Notes under the pieces: generated by a model
Database searches by the model: none
Told to the model about the DNA's origin: nothing
Seen by the model: the letters and a program-made list of their open reading frames with translations, nothing else
Position numbers and translations under genes: made by a program
Source of the DNA: Nymphaea colorata
Taxonomy: Eukaryota > Streptophyta > Magnoliopsida > Nymphaeales > Nymphaeaceae
Reading direction: 5' to 3'
NCBI RefSeq assembly: GCF_008831285.2
Contig: NC_045151.1
Coordinates: 2,413,544 to 2,477,543, forward strand
Length of the DNA stretch: 64,000 nt
In this document: one piece after another, positions 22,128 through 34,180 of the stretch
Layout: every line of letters starts with the position of its first letter
How positions within the stretch are numbered: position 1 is the first letter of the stretch

Positions 22128-23155
22128 AAATAAGGCTTTTGTGATGCAAACAAAATTTTTAATTAGTTAATTAATAAAAAAGGCATACTTCTAAGTAAAC
22201 GGATCATTTGATCAAGTAAACTAAAAGAATATTAATTAGTCAAAATAGAAAGAAAATGATGGTTTACCAAAATAATTGAGATTAACATTAGGCATTTCAA
22301 TGAAGAATTGTTAAAACTTCAAAAAATATTTATAATGGATAACTAATACTATACAAATAACATTAATAGTGAAAGCTAATACTTTTCAAATAAAATTAAT
22401 TAATAATAAAAAATACAAATTAACATTGACACCAAAATTGATCAGGTAAAAATCTAAGCAAAGTATACTAGAACCCTTTGTGAAATGGATTGTAAGGGTT
22501 ATGTTATACAAAATTTCAAATAAGTTTTTTGTACAAACAAAATTTCATGAATTAATTAAACAAGCATACTCGAATAAGTAATTTGATCATTATAAAGTCT
22601 CTCAATCAAAAATTGTTATAGTGGATAACTAATTATATAAAATAGTATTAATATCGAAAAACTAATATTTTGGAAAATAAATTAATTAAGACAAATTAAA
22701 GAATGAAAAACATAAACTTAATATTGATATCAAAATCAACATGGCAAAAATTAGAGCAAGGCATGTCAGAGCTGACGTTGTATTATATGTCAACAACATT
22801 AGTTACCAAACTTCAAAGAAGATTTTATGCAAACATACAAAAATTTCAATTAGTGAATTAATTAGACAACCATACTTTCATAAGCAAATGAATTATTATA
22901 ACAAACAAACGACAAGAGTGTTAATGAATCCAATCAATTTAATTAAAAATGAAAAAGAAAATGGTAGTTTGCCCCAACAATTGAAAAAACTATTAAACAT
23001 CTCAACAATGAACGGTTAAAAGTGAAACTATTTGTCATGCATAACCAATGATATCAAAAAACAATAATAAGTAGAAGCTTGACATAAAAATAAAAGTAAG
23101 ATAATTAATAGTAAAAACTTAACATCAGAATCAAAATTGATATGGCAAAATAATA
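22128..23155. repeat. Degenerate AT-rich tandem array, about three units of 300-400 bp
   Basis: Three repeats can be followed by landmarks: CAAATAAGGCTTTTGTGATGC (22128), CAAATAAGTTTTTTGTAC (22520) and TTCAAAGAAGATTTTATGC (22812), each followed by CAAACA..AAATTT and a TTAATTA(A/G) stretch. A second landmark, GGATAACTAAT, then CTTAATATTGATATCAAAATC-like text, also recurs three times, the last followed by TTGATATGGCAAAAT. Similarity between units is low, so the array is old. The open frame at 22741-23019 lies inside it and has no support as a gene. Confidence 0.65.
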
Positions 23156-23159
23156 AATT

Positions 23160-23395
23160 TGGGTGGGCGTCCGGCTGGGCCACTGGCGGGGGCTCAGTAC
23201 AGGGCCCGGGTCGGCCCAACGGGGCTCGACCTGGGTCCTGTAATATTAAAAAATATATATATTTTTTTTAAATTTAATAATATAATTTTATCATTTAAAA
23301 TATAATTTATATTAAAAAATTTATTTTATAATTTAAATAATAATTTTTTTATTATAACTGAGCTGGCCCACCCGTTGCCAACCCCTAATCATAAA
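23160..23395. repeat. Dispersed repeat with GC arms and AT core, copy 6
   Basis: Starts GGGTGGGCGTCCGGCTGGGCC; AT core; ends GAGCTGGCCCACCCGTTGCC. Confidence 0.65.
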
Positions 23396-23547
23396 CAAAC
23401 CATGCCAGAACTGGCTTAACTTTGGTTTTCCGCGAATAACAGCAAGGAACAATTGTTAATGGAGATGAGGTTACGCCCCAAGGAAAAATGGAACTTTCTT
23501 TTTCTTCAAAAGAAAGAAAAATGTGTTTTTGAGAAGTGATGAAGAAC

Positions 23548-23619
23548 TATCAGAGCCAGGTTTCGATCCTGGGACCTGTGGGTTATGGGCCCACCACGCT
23601 TCCGCTGCGCCACTCTGAT
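23548..23619 (-). tRNA. Initiator tRNA-Met (CAU)
   Basis: The minus strand from 23619 to 23548 reads as a 72-nt plant initiator methionine tRNA without CCA. It has the acceptor start ATCAGAGTGG, a D arm with GCGCAGCGGAAGC, the anticodon stem and loop GTGGGCCCATAACCCAC with anticodon CAT, the T arm GGATCGAAACC, and the 3' end GGCTCTGATA with discriminator A. There is no intron. Internal A and B box sequences for RNA polymerase III are present in the D and T arms (B box GATCGAAACC-like in place of GGTTCGANNCC). CAA triplets lie just upstream (AACAAC) and a run of five T occurs about 26 nt downstream on the minus strand, which fits plant tRNA promoters and terminators. The same tRNA would prime both copia elements in the window. 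Confidence 0.96.
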
Positions 23620-23639
23620 AAGTTGTTAACACGTAAGAG

Positions 23640-24034
23640 GCAAATTTTTATTATTCCAATAATGTTTGGCCTTGGCGACCGAACCGAAATACGGATGACT
23701 TGGTTCATGCAAGTTACATTATCTTCTCACACGCAATTGCAGAGCTGGCTATTTCAATCAGGTTGGCAGCTCATGTTCAAGTATGATACAGACCCATGCT
23801 TGGATCCAGAATATTATGACAGTCCCCATTCAGCAATAACCACACTACTTAGTAGTAACAAGTATAACTCCGCAATATTTATCACATGACAAACTGATTT
23901 TCGCAAGGAGTCAGTGGGTTCTTCTTCATCAAGCCAAGTTCATATCAGGTCCGCCAAGTGTTTGCCAACCCAAGCCGATAATACGGATCAAGATCAGGTC
24001 ACTGGACATTGGTACATAATATTGATCAAGAATT
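23640..24034. other. No gene recognised
   Basis: Mixed-composition sequence upstream of the tRNA gene; no coding family recognised. Confidence 0.5.
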
Positions 24035-24272
24035 GGGCATGGGACCGGCCCGACACCCGAAAGCAGAGTCCAGGCCCAGCCCGGATTAATTAAAGTAAAA
24101 AAAAAATTATAAAATAAAAAAAATTAATATAAAATACATTTTTAGTAATAAAATATATATAATTATTAAATTAAAATAATCAGACTGAATGGGGCCTCAT
24201 CGGGCCAACCCGAGCCGGTCTGATACAATACCAGGTACCCGTCGGGTACCCGGGTCCATTGCCCAGGCTTAA
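24035..24272. repeat. Dispersed repeat with GC arms and AT core, copy 7
   Basis: GGGCATGGGACCGGCCCGAC start; core with AGTAATAAAATATATATAATT; end GGGTACCCGGGTCCATTGCC. Confidence 0.7.
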
Positions 24273-25640
24273 TCAGATCAGTATGCATCGGCATCAACCA
24301 AGATCAGAAATTTACATATAAAAAAGCTAGGACAATTTCAGATATGATTTTCTGAATTGCATTTCCAAATCTGACTAGATTAAGATCTGGGGTTTACCCT
24401 TAAATGGATCGGGTTTGAAAAGGTTTTCTAAAGCAGATCCAAGTCTGACTAGCTCAAGTTCTGGGGGCAAGACGAGATCGAAGATCCATAAGATTTCAGA
24501 CTAAGATGTGGATTTCTGAAAAACAACCTGGGTTCAATTAGCTTAAGCTCTTTTGACATGTTAACGGTCAGACTTGTTGGATTTTGGAATGAGACCCAAA
24601 CCTTGGGTCCATATCTTATCAATACGTAATCAGATCCAATTTATTTTGCAAGACCCAACTACATGGACTTGGATTCGAGCAGATAATTGGATGGAGCCAA
24701 CTATTGGCAGACGGATGAATTGATCGAAGAACTTTAAAGAAAATTGTGGATTTTCTAGTTTTTCTACTTAATTTTGAAAATTGGCAAAATCCGGTTCAAA
24801 ATTTTGATTTTGATATAAATATAAAAGTCATATTCGGATTGTAAAATCGGATTTTGGATAAGACTTTTTTTTATTCGAATCTGAATATGTGAATATTTGA
24901 AAAAGCAGATATGATTAAAGACATATCCGATCTGAATCCAATCCATTGATATATATATATATATATATCAAATCCTTCAACGAATAGTCCTTCCTAATTA
25001 CCATATTAATTTTCCCCCGTTAATATTAAAGAAATACGTAAGTTTCTTATACTGTATAAAATGGAACCTTTTCCGCCATACTTGTGACAATTTAAAACCT
25101 GTTGATCACTAAGCCAAGTCAGATTAGTTGGTTAAAACGATCCAAATGCCTTCATGACAAGTACTTTTTAGATATATAGCATAAACTCATTTTGTTGACT
25201 TCATCCATGGTATGTTTGCTACTGTGATTAAATATTTAAAAGAATCAATTGCTTGAGAAACTCGTTTAGTTTCTAAAATGGTTCGCATTTTCTCGCTTAA
25301 TCTCAATAAATGGTAAAACTGTTTTTCTAACTGCTAATCACTAATAATGAACTTTAAAGACGGGAAAAATCTATCGTTGCCGTCATAAGAACCTCTGAAA
25401 AGTAAGAAGATTGTTGCAATTTCTACATGTCAAGACGCAATACAATTTCATTCTTCTCCATGCATGGCTTCTTCCCATTGTTCCTTTTTTCCAATCAAAC
25501 ACAAAACTGACCAGGCGATTTGATGAACCAGGGTTTGATTATTTTGTTGTCTTTTTGCTATCATATTAATTTGGTCTCTACAGTACATTGGGGCCAAGGG
25601 CAGAGTCATGTGGGTTACATGTGGGCAATTGCCTACACTT
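24273..25640. other. No gene recognised
   Basis: AT-rich with GGATC/AGATCT-like phrases repeated loosely (24300-24950) and a short TA run at 24950-24969. Nothing coding was identified. Confidence 0.5.
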
Positions 25641-25654
25641 ACCCTCAAAATTTT

Positions 25655-25656
<2 letters not shown>

Positions 25657-25693
<37 letters not shown>

Positions 25694-25714
25694 AGGGAGA
25701 GAGAGAGAGAGAGA
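25657..25714. repeat. Compound microsatellite (TA)n(GA)n
   Basis: TA repeat from about 25657 to 25690 followed by GA repeat to 25714. Confidence 0.95.
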
Positions 25715-26332
25715 ACGGGTTAGCCTGTTTTGGTATTCCTAGGGAGGATCACGTAGATGCCTGGCAAAAGGTGAAGATCAGGCAGGCGTATGCCTTGGAT
25801 GCTCTCGCTTCTTTTTGCACAAAAAACCATACGACGGGCAAGCCCTTTTCCTCTTTTATCATTGTATTCGCCATTGCCATGCAGCAAACAACATTTTCCT
25901 TCACTCACACCACAGACCATGTTTACTACTCACCGGATCTTACCTTCATCACTTTCACAAAGCCTCCAAAATGAGAAAACAATAAGAAAGACAACGGAGA
26001 TGTCTGGCTCTAATGCTATCGGATTAGAACTGCGACTACCCACATCCGATATGTCTAGTTTTTCTCCAAATTTTCGCTGCAGAAAATGTATATATGAACT
26101 TTACATTCTGTCTATAAATTATATATATATAACTACACAGACATAGAAAAAGCCAAAAGATGACTCTGTAAGTGTGACATAGAAGGCCTTCCTGCGCCTT
26201 GCGCTTGCGTCTTGCGACTGGCCGCCGACATTCAGGTGCTGCGGTGGAGCATCGGCAATCTGAGAAGACTCCAACAGTGATCATGGCCGCAACGGTGGCG
26301 AGAGGATACAGCTGAAACAATAGGCCGGCAGT

Positions 26333-26689
26333 TTACCGATTAGATATAGGATTTGGACCGGTGGATACTTCATGAAAGCTGTCATCATAGGAGTTGGAGG
26401 AGGAGGTTGGAGGAGAGGATCTGCTTCTTGCATGGAATACTTGATCAGTCTCCATGTTCTGACGGCCTGTGGCGCCGCTCCGCGGTGCTTGATGGATATT
26501 GGCAGCCCTCAGGCGCCCCATTTTCATCCAGTTGCAGTCAGGGACGCCCTCGTCTAGATCATTTCTTGTAGGCCTGAGGAACAAGATGGAGAGAAAGAGG
26601 AAGAGGGAGAAGAGAGCCAATAAGAGGGTGGTGCTGGAGGCCCTGCCATTCTTGTCGTTGTCGTGCTCAGGCCACGGACAGCTACACAT
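26333..26689 (-). CDS. CLE41/44-type (TDIF-like) peptide precursor
   Basis: The 118-residue product has the layout of a secreted CLE precursor. Residues about 19-40 form a hydrophobic signal segment (TTLLLALFSLFLFLSILFL), a variable Ser/Arg-rich region follows, and the protein ends with HEVSTGPNPISNR. CLE41/44 peptides (TDIF) end HEVPSGPNPISN plus a terminal Arg, and they act outside the cell as ligands of the PXY/TDR receptor kinase to keep cambial stem cells dividing and to block xylem differentiation. Terminal His and the PISN ending identify the TDIF class rather than the CLV3 class. Two positions differ: Pro4 is Ser and Ser5 is Thr, so one of the two usual hydroxyproline sites is missing. 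The ORF is intronless, as usual in the family. The first Met was taken as start because it lies before the signal segment. A TATATATTTAAA-type box lies about 270 bp upstream beside a long TA microsatellite. Confidence 0.88.
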   Translation of the reverse strand: MCSCPWPEHDNDKNGRASSTTLLLALFSLFLFLSILFLRPTRNDLDEGVPDCNWMKMGRLRAANIHQAPRSGATGRQNMETDQVFHARSRSSPPTSSSNSYDDSFHEVSTGPNPISNR

Positions 26690-26944
26690 GAATCCTGAGT
26701 AGACGTATCAGCAAAGAAATGGCAAGATGGAGCTACTACTACCGTTTTCAGTCAAGACAGAAAGAGAGAGTTTCAAAGGAAGCAGGCACAAGAAAGCAAG
26801 ATTCTTTAATTGCCTTTAGGTCATTTTAGTGGAGATTGTCTTCACAAAAGCAATTATCAAGTGACATTTGTTTTGCACATGTCAGCTGTCAAAGATTCCG
26901 GTCGCAAGCGGACAAATGCATCTGCGGCCGATGTTAACTCATTA

Positions 26945-26967
26945 AAGCCCATATATATATTTAAAGC

Positions 26968-27046
<79 letters not shown>
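26945..27046. repeat. Long (TA)n microsatellite upstream of the CLE gene
   Basis: The phrase TTTAAAGCCCATATATATAT is repeated, then about 38 TA units run to 27046. It lies 5' of the minus-strand CLE gene, in its presumed promoter. Confidence 0.95.
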
Positions 27047-27050
<4 letters not shown>

Positions 27051-27282
27051 TCGGCCAACACAAATTGTTGGATTAGTTTTTTAGATTTTAACACTAAAAA
27101 CTGTTGTAATTGATGCATTATGTGTTAAAAATCGTAGCCAAATAATGGTTTTGTGAAATGCACCATTTGCAACAGTTCTGAACATGGAAAAACTTAAAAA
27201 AAAATTATGTAAATAGAAAAAACTCATCTAGCCCATGAATGTTGGCCGGCTGAATGAATGGATAGCTGAGGAACTCAGTTCC

Positions 27283-27325
27283 TCATGAAATCCTATGTTC
27301 ATGTCTTCTGTAACAAACACACACT

Positions 27326-27370
<45 letters not shown>

Positions 27371-27416
27371 TATGTTCACGTCTTCTGTAACAAACACACT
27401 CTTATATATATATATA
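27283..27416. repeat. 45-bp direct repeat flanking a (TA)n run
   Basis: ATCCTATGTTCATGTCTTCTGTAACAAACAC... occurs at about 27291 and again at about 27368 with minor changes, each followed by TA repeats. Confidence 0.85.
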
Positions 27417-27833
27417 ATTCCGGTGCCACAATTGTTTATATCATGACATTGCGCAAATACAACTAATAGGATTTTCATGGCAAAAAATTAAGTTGGCAGC
27501 CTTAGGTATTCTTTTAAGTGAGTCAAATGGTAGATTAGGTATCGTCAATAAGGGGTTCCTCCTGGTCCGTACGAGGCACCAGGGTCCTGACCATATAGCT
27601 AGAGAGCTTTTTCTTTTACAGCAAAACATGCACCCGATGATCGATTCTCTAGGAGTTTGTATCCATCCCTTTCCAGGGTGGAGTTCCTTACTACAAGAGC
27701 TAACTAATTGCTTAATTATCATATTTGAAAATATTACCTTTTCCAAATGAACGCTAATTTTGAGGTATCACCTTCGTAAGCTAAATATTTTAACAATTTT
27801 TCATGTTTTCTGTCATTTTTAGTTTCTTTTTTG

Positions 27834-27834
<1 letters not shown>

Positions 27835-27866
<32 letters not shown>
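27835..27866. repeat. (TA)n microsatellite
   Basis: Uninterrupted TA repeat. Confidence 0.9.
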
Positions 27867-27867
<1 letters not shown>

Positions 27868-29740
27868 TGTTTATCCAGTGATAAATGTCCGTTATTCTTG
27901 AACTTATTTGATTAAGCTTGATAAACTGTTAATTAGTTAGGGTGTTTTAGAACATTTTAGTATGTGTACATCTTCTGGATTTCTACAGTTTTTCTTATTT
28001 GACTGGATTGAAAATCATATTTTAATGACATTAATTTATTCTAATACTTGGTAGGACCTGTCACATCCAATGTAATTAAGAACAGGTCAAAATGCCGAAG
28101 GACGTGGAATCGGATGAAACCTTAAAACCGAATCAAATATGGAAATAAAAGTCTTGACCGTACTTGGTACAATTATGGGAACACTGTGAGTTCCTATTTC
28201 CTAGGTTTGAATTCAAATAAGATGTATCAAGAAAAGTACACAAGAATAGTTAGGGTTGCTTCTGACTGAGATCCAGATATATCCGCGCTCAACTTTTCTC
28301 TGGTGGATCATATCCATTTCAGATTCTTATACAGCAAGACACAGTCCCATTTGCATCCTCTATGGGTCCACATCTCATCGCTCATCTCACGGCTCAACAA
28401 AGTCCAAGCTGGCTTCATCCTCAAAGCTTATATAGGCTCAAACTTATTGTCACAACGATGATCCTCATGCTCATACATGCAGCAGCTATACACTGATGTC
28501 TAGCTAGTATATCTTGGTTGAGTCAATTTAAATTATGCTGCAAAAAATTTTGCCACCCTAAATAAAAAGAAAACAGGAAGTGATATGTGAAGAGGGAGAA
28601 GAGAAGTAGTCTTGAAACATATCACATTCTAGCTCATGTGGATACTTGTATGGGTATGGGTACAAGTATGGAGATACTAGTATGGACATAGAAATTTTCA
28701 AAATTTTGAACATGGGGATACAACAAGGTATATACATATATGTATATGTGTGTGCAAAATTCCACAAAAAATGCACAATTCCACAAGAAATATAGGAAAC
28801 ACAATAAAAAATGCAAAATTTCACAAAACCCTGAAAAATTCTACCAAAAACACCAAAAAATCTAAACAATCATGTCTAAACGTGTCGTCATATTGGTGTC
28901 GACATGCCACCATGACGATACAGGTGTACGCACTACTTAGATTGCACTAGAATAGTTCAAAAATCATTGCAACCTAGAAAATCAAAATGATACATGAACT
29001 TCCATAAGCATAGATTCGTAAAGCACTATAGATATGCCTTCTTGAATAAGAATGACAAAGATGGCAATACATGCAATGCCAGATCTAAACCTGATCACCT
29101 AAAAGATGAAGATGAAATTACATGCATTTCAAGGTCAATGAAAGATAAAGATGGCAATGAGGGGTGAAAATAGAATCTTCCAAATTTAGAGAATAGTATT
29201 TTAGTTGAGGAAACTGGCACTTCATGATTAGGTCAAATGCTAATTATTAAAATACATGCAGTGCAAGTTTGAAATCATTTATAGTTACATGCAAATGTAG
29301 GATCATAATCAAAATGGCAGAAGGAAAGAAATCTAATCAGGTCAACAGAAATTGATAGTAAGGACAAAACTTCAAGATTAGGATCAATTCATCTCAAGGA
29401 ACACAATGCGGACATGAACAATAAACTCGAAAACAAAGAAAGCAAGAGGAGAAATTAATGTGATTCTAATCTTGTTATCCTACCTCTATGGCCAAACAAT
29501 CATGCACACCATGATGCATGGTTTCTTCTCGTTGATGCAATCACCACATTAAAATGCATATAAAAGATAAAAATTAAAAATGACAACTTTACAAATGAGA
29601 GAACAAACAAAAGGCTAAATATTTTTCAGGAAAATAGATATACAATTGTTACAATGCCCACATTGATCGCCCATATAAATATCTATATTTCCTTCACCCC
29701 TTCCTTCAAGTGGTGCATATATATTATGGCAGCTTCATTT
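27867..29740. other. No gene recognised
   Basis: AT-rich intergenic sequence. Around 28630-28690 there is a short GGGTATGGGTACAAGTATGG-type stretch resembling the GGGTACGGGTAC ends of the hAT-like family at 53215 and 60572. Several small overlapping frames have no family support. Confidence 0.5.
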
Positions 29741-31470
29741 TCAAAGGACAATGATCAATTGCATTTTGTGAGAAACCCTTACAATTCATCCACTAGGTAG
29801 TCCAAGGTCAGAGCATATGGAACCCGAGCTTTTCTTTTTTGAACTGTCTACACAAAGTGGTAGTCAATCACTATATGTTTCATTGTTTCACAAAATACAA
29901 CACTAGTTGTAATGTGAATGGCTGCGTAAATATTGCAAGGCATAAGAATAAGTGGCATAAATTTTATTCATATCTTAGACGAAAGAGACTTTACCCAAAT
30001 TTTCTCACTAATTGTAGTAGCTATTGACAAATATTTGGCTGCAATACTGGATCAAGAAGCCACCATCTTCTATTCATCACTTCACCATCAAACAAGAGTT
30101 TCACCTATGAGAATGCAATGTACTGCAGTTGATTTAGAATATGATTTGAACAAGCTAGCGACGAATTATCCTCAAATGTCAACAAGATTATTTCTTTTAT
30201 ACCACATCCCTTGATAAGGAGATTTCTTGAGACATTATAAAATTCCTTCAACCACAGTCAAATGATGTCTACATATATTATGCATATGTACATTAGCTTG
30301 ACCAACTCACAACACATGTAAATCAATTTACATCATAATCAAATAAACTGGCCTCCCCTCTAGTCACTGATAACTCGAGACATTAGACAGGGGTTTTTCC
30401 TTAGAGATTTTATCCTTCAAGTTGCTTTCAATGGATATATTCAATGACTTGCATCTGAGCATGCCCATTTCTTTCAACAAATCAAAGTGATTTCTTTGAG
30501 ACATGAAAATGGCCTTTTATTGACGTGCAAATTCATCCTTAAGAAATATCCAAACTTTTCAACATGCGTAATGCCAAGATTTTCATAAAACAATATTTTT
30601 TTTTATCACATACGTGCTTTATAATATTTCCAATGATAGCAATATCATCCATATAAATATGAACTAACAGAAAATCATCTTCATTTCAGTAAATAAATCA
30701 TAAATTATATGTTTTGCTTCTAATAAGATTATTTTAACAATTTTAATGTCAAGCTTGAGGAGATTGTTTAATCCTATAAATTAACTTCTTAAGTATGTAG
30801 ACTTTGTAGGACTCTTGGGGATATCCTAGAGACAATTTCATGCAACACATTTCCTATAAAAACACCTAGCAAAAGTCACTGTTAATGTACATGAGATAAT
30901 TACCATCCAAAATTATATCCAATAGAAAGTAATATCCTTCTAGAATTCATTTTTAATTTATGGGGAAAATGTCTTTTATAATCTAGACTTTAACTTTGTG
31001 TGTATCTATTGAAGAGGAGTGCCTTATGTCTTTTCACTGTTACATTGTTATTGTGTGAACTTTTTAACATCAATTGACATCATACAACACATTTTCTTTC
31101 TAGAAGGTGAGTTAAATCTCATATATGGTTCTCATATAAGTAATCAAGTTCTTGCATAGATTTTCTTTATATTGAATTGTTTTTTGCTTTCTCATACATT
31201 GTTGGTTTTTGTTTAGATTCAATGGAACTCAAGTAAGCACAATATTCTCATGAAACGTATTTGTAACTAACCTACTTTCAATAGAATGAATAGCATCTTA
31301 GTGACAAAATAATTTAAATCTTGGTGGTTGGCAAGCATATTGGGATCTTCAAGGCTAAGAAAAGTAGGGATCAGCTTCAACCAATAGTTATAGGCCAGCA
31401 TACATTGGTACTTGAGTAATGCTAGTTACTAAATTCAATTTGCTTACTAATCAAGGAAGCTTTTAAATTA
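29740..31470 (-). pseudogene. Minus-strand copia remnant: RT and RNase H
   Basis: On the minus strand the RNase H end reads TSVVFCETMKHIVIDYHFV (about 29840-29910), matching the NPVFHERTKHIEIDYHFVR block of copia. The RT catalytic box reads VHIYMDDIAIIGNI at about 30625-30690, and the block MKLSLGYPQESYKVYILKKL with IYRIKQSP lies at about 30750-30850. Many stops and frameshifts mark it as old. Its integrase half is found separately at 34500-35255 in the same orientation. Confidence 0.8.
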
Positions 31471-33224
31471 TCAGCAAATTAATCATCATAATATTTGACA
31501 GATATCCATTTGTGGGCCTTAGGCCTAGGCTTTTCACATTCCATTTTATCAATCACCACATAGACTATTGTTTGCATCCTCAAAATTTTTTTGGTATTTG
31601 GAGGGCTCCAGAAAAATGAGGTTTTGTTTTGAAATAGAAAAGAAATGGACTCACCGTCGATACGATGATCGACCGTTCCCGGCGCCTTTACCGGGAGTAA
31701 TCAACCCAAGGCCTATGTTTATCATTAATACATTTTGTTTTAACTTAAACATCTTTTTGATTCTGTATGTGATGTAGAAAAATATTGAAAGTCTGAAGTT
31801 TCAAACTTTTGAAAAGATTCTTGAAGAATCACTTGAGAATGTGAGACATTTTGGTAAAAACTAGAATTGAGAAATCTTTATAACTATCATTTGGAAATCA
31901 TTTTGAAATCACTTTAGTGTTCTCTTAAGACTTTAAGTAGGTTTGAGGTTTTGCTCTAATTCGGTTACCACCTAATTAGACTTTCATCTCATCTTGCTTA
32001 AGTTCTTTTGGAGAAGTGTTTGTGATCATAAGTGAAATTAAGTGGGTGAGAATGCATGAATGCATTGATGCTACATGATTGAAAAGAAAAATCATTCATT
32101 CCTACCATAACATTCATCTATGAGCATTTATACCATAACATACATATAATAATTTTGTTTTGATAACTATCATATATAAAAAGTAAAAGTTTTTGAAAAT
32201 AGATTGGGGTTGTAGACCGTCAAGCATGAATTCAATATTAGGTCATGACTTGATTTGTGGTCTTGATGAAGTAGGCAAATGAAAAATTAAAATCTGAAAT
32301 GATAAGACAAAAAAAAGAATGGGAAAAGTTGAAAGACTTGATCCCAAGAGAGATATAGATAAAGAGAGAGAGAAAAAGATCTTGAAATCATAAAATCAAA
32401 TATTTAAAAGGAAAAGAGATACGTATTCATATATATATTTACATATACATATATATATACATGTATAGATACATATATGAAACCTTGTGAAAATGAGGTT
32501 TAAATCAAATAGAGAAGAGAAGATCATTTTAGAAAGAGAGAGAGATTTAAAAAAAATGGAATGCACATATATATATTTATATATATGTATATGAGAGTTT
32601 GTAAAAGGATATATTAAATCATAAAGAGATAATGACAAAAAGAAATAATCATGTGCATGTATACATATATAACACGTACATACGTATATGTTTTCATGAG
32701 ATTAAAAAATCAAGAAATAAAAAATAATCGACTTCAATTTTGATGTAGGCCAAAAAGGGAGGTTGGACTCATGCAAGAGCCAAAGCTAAGTCTCCATAGC
32801 CATATTAGAGAGTGTATTTGCTTTTGAAAAACTTTTGTAAAATATGATTTATATATAAACATAGAACGTTTTTATTCCATTGGTTGCAAGGGAATATGTT
32901 TCTTCCACCATTGGGTATGAAAGAAGCTTAAGCCACACGATAAGGTGCTCATTAAGGTTCATAATCGGATGATTAAAAAGAAAACTATCAAGCAAAATGA
33001 CATGCAAATGCATATTAAAATGTATATATTTCATGAGGGTTTTGCATGGGTTGGACAAGTTCCAACCTCAAAAATTAATATAAAGGCAAAAATTCTCAAA
33101 CTATAATCTCATTCTCACCATACAGTCACATATAAATAGAAAATCAAACAACTATGCATGGATAATATGTAGACAATATTCAATAAAGAAAAAGAGATAG
33201 AGAGATTCAACTAAGAGGGAAAGC

Positions 33225-33560
33225 ATGATTCAACTATGAAAAGAATTATCATCTCATCTTCTCATGCTCCCGGTGCATTTGAGCATAGCCTCTTGACTTT
33301 AAAATAGAGATTGAGAACTATCTCATTTAGCCATGGAGAAATGAAGAAGAGAGAAATAGATGAATCAAGGCAAGACTACATTCAAGAAATGAGATAACAT
33401 GATTGAAGCATAAAATGAAATATCACTTCACCTTTTCATGCTCTCGGTGCACCTAAGAATAGTCTCTTGACTCTAAAATAGAGATTTTAAGGTTATCTTA
33501 TATGGCCATGAGGAAATGAAGAAGGGAAGAAATGAGGAAAAGAAATGGAGATGGATGTTA
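33225..33560. repeat. Two-copy tandem repeat, about 170-180 bp
   Basis: Both copies share TCTCATGCTC(C/T)CGGTGCA, CTCTTGACT(T/C)TAAAATAGAGAT and CATGGAGAAATGAAGAAG-like text, with clear divergence between copies. Confidence 0.8.
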
Positions 33561-33959
33561 ATTACATACCTCGAATGAGAATGATTTGGGGGGAAAATGA
33601 TCATCCTTTGTTTAGAATGAACTTAAACTCACCTTCAATGAAGGAGAAAAAAAAGAAAAATGAGAAGGAAAGAAGAGAAAAATGGAAAGAGAAGCAAATC
33701 TGAGCATTAGAAATCCCCCAAGGGTTAGCCCATGCTCAAGAGGAATGATTGTGAGGGTATTTATAGAGAGTTTTGAAGCCAAAACCCAAAATTTGATTTT
33801 TTTTAATTTCTCAACATTTTCATCCAAATTTCTAAGAATTTTGAATTATTAAAAAAAAAATAGAAAAATAGGTTTTGACAAATACTCATTTGAGGTATGG
33901 GCACGGCTATGCCCACCCAATTTTTTTTGAAAACCGAACCCCAAGGGACTTTTTTCAAA

Positions 33960-34180
33960 GAAAAGGAGGGGGAAGGGGGCCTGCATCGTCGCAGGCCCCT
34001 CCCTGCCCAGGAGCTGTTGCGCTAGTGCGCAACAGCGCCCTGACGCCTCGGTAAACCGCTCACGGCAGCGCACGATGCGCTGCCGCGCACAGGGGCGATC
34101 GCATAACGCGATCGCTTTACACAAACGCTTAATGCAATCGCTTTTAATGATAGCATGACGCAAGGTCGCACGACACGTGA
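33960..34180. other. G/C-rich island with GCGATCGC phrases
   Basis: A sharp composition change within AT-rich DNA. Phrases such as GCGATCGCATAACGCGATCGC and TGCGCTGCCGCGCAC are repeated. The open frame on the minus strand (33849-34163) follows from this composition and has no recognisable domain. Confidence 0.6.

Noticed and set aside
22741-23019. Plus-strand frame of 92 codons as a small gene
   Set aside because: It lies within a degenerate AT-rich tandem array and has low-complexity composition.
26857-27063. Frames made of repeated Tyr-Ile across 26950-27050
   Set aside because: Translation of a TA microsatellite.
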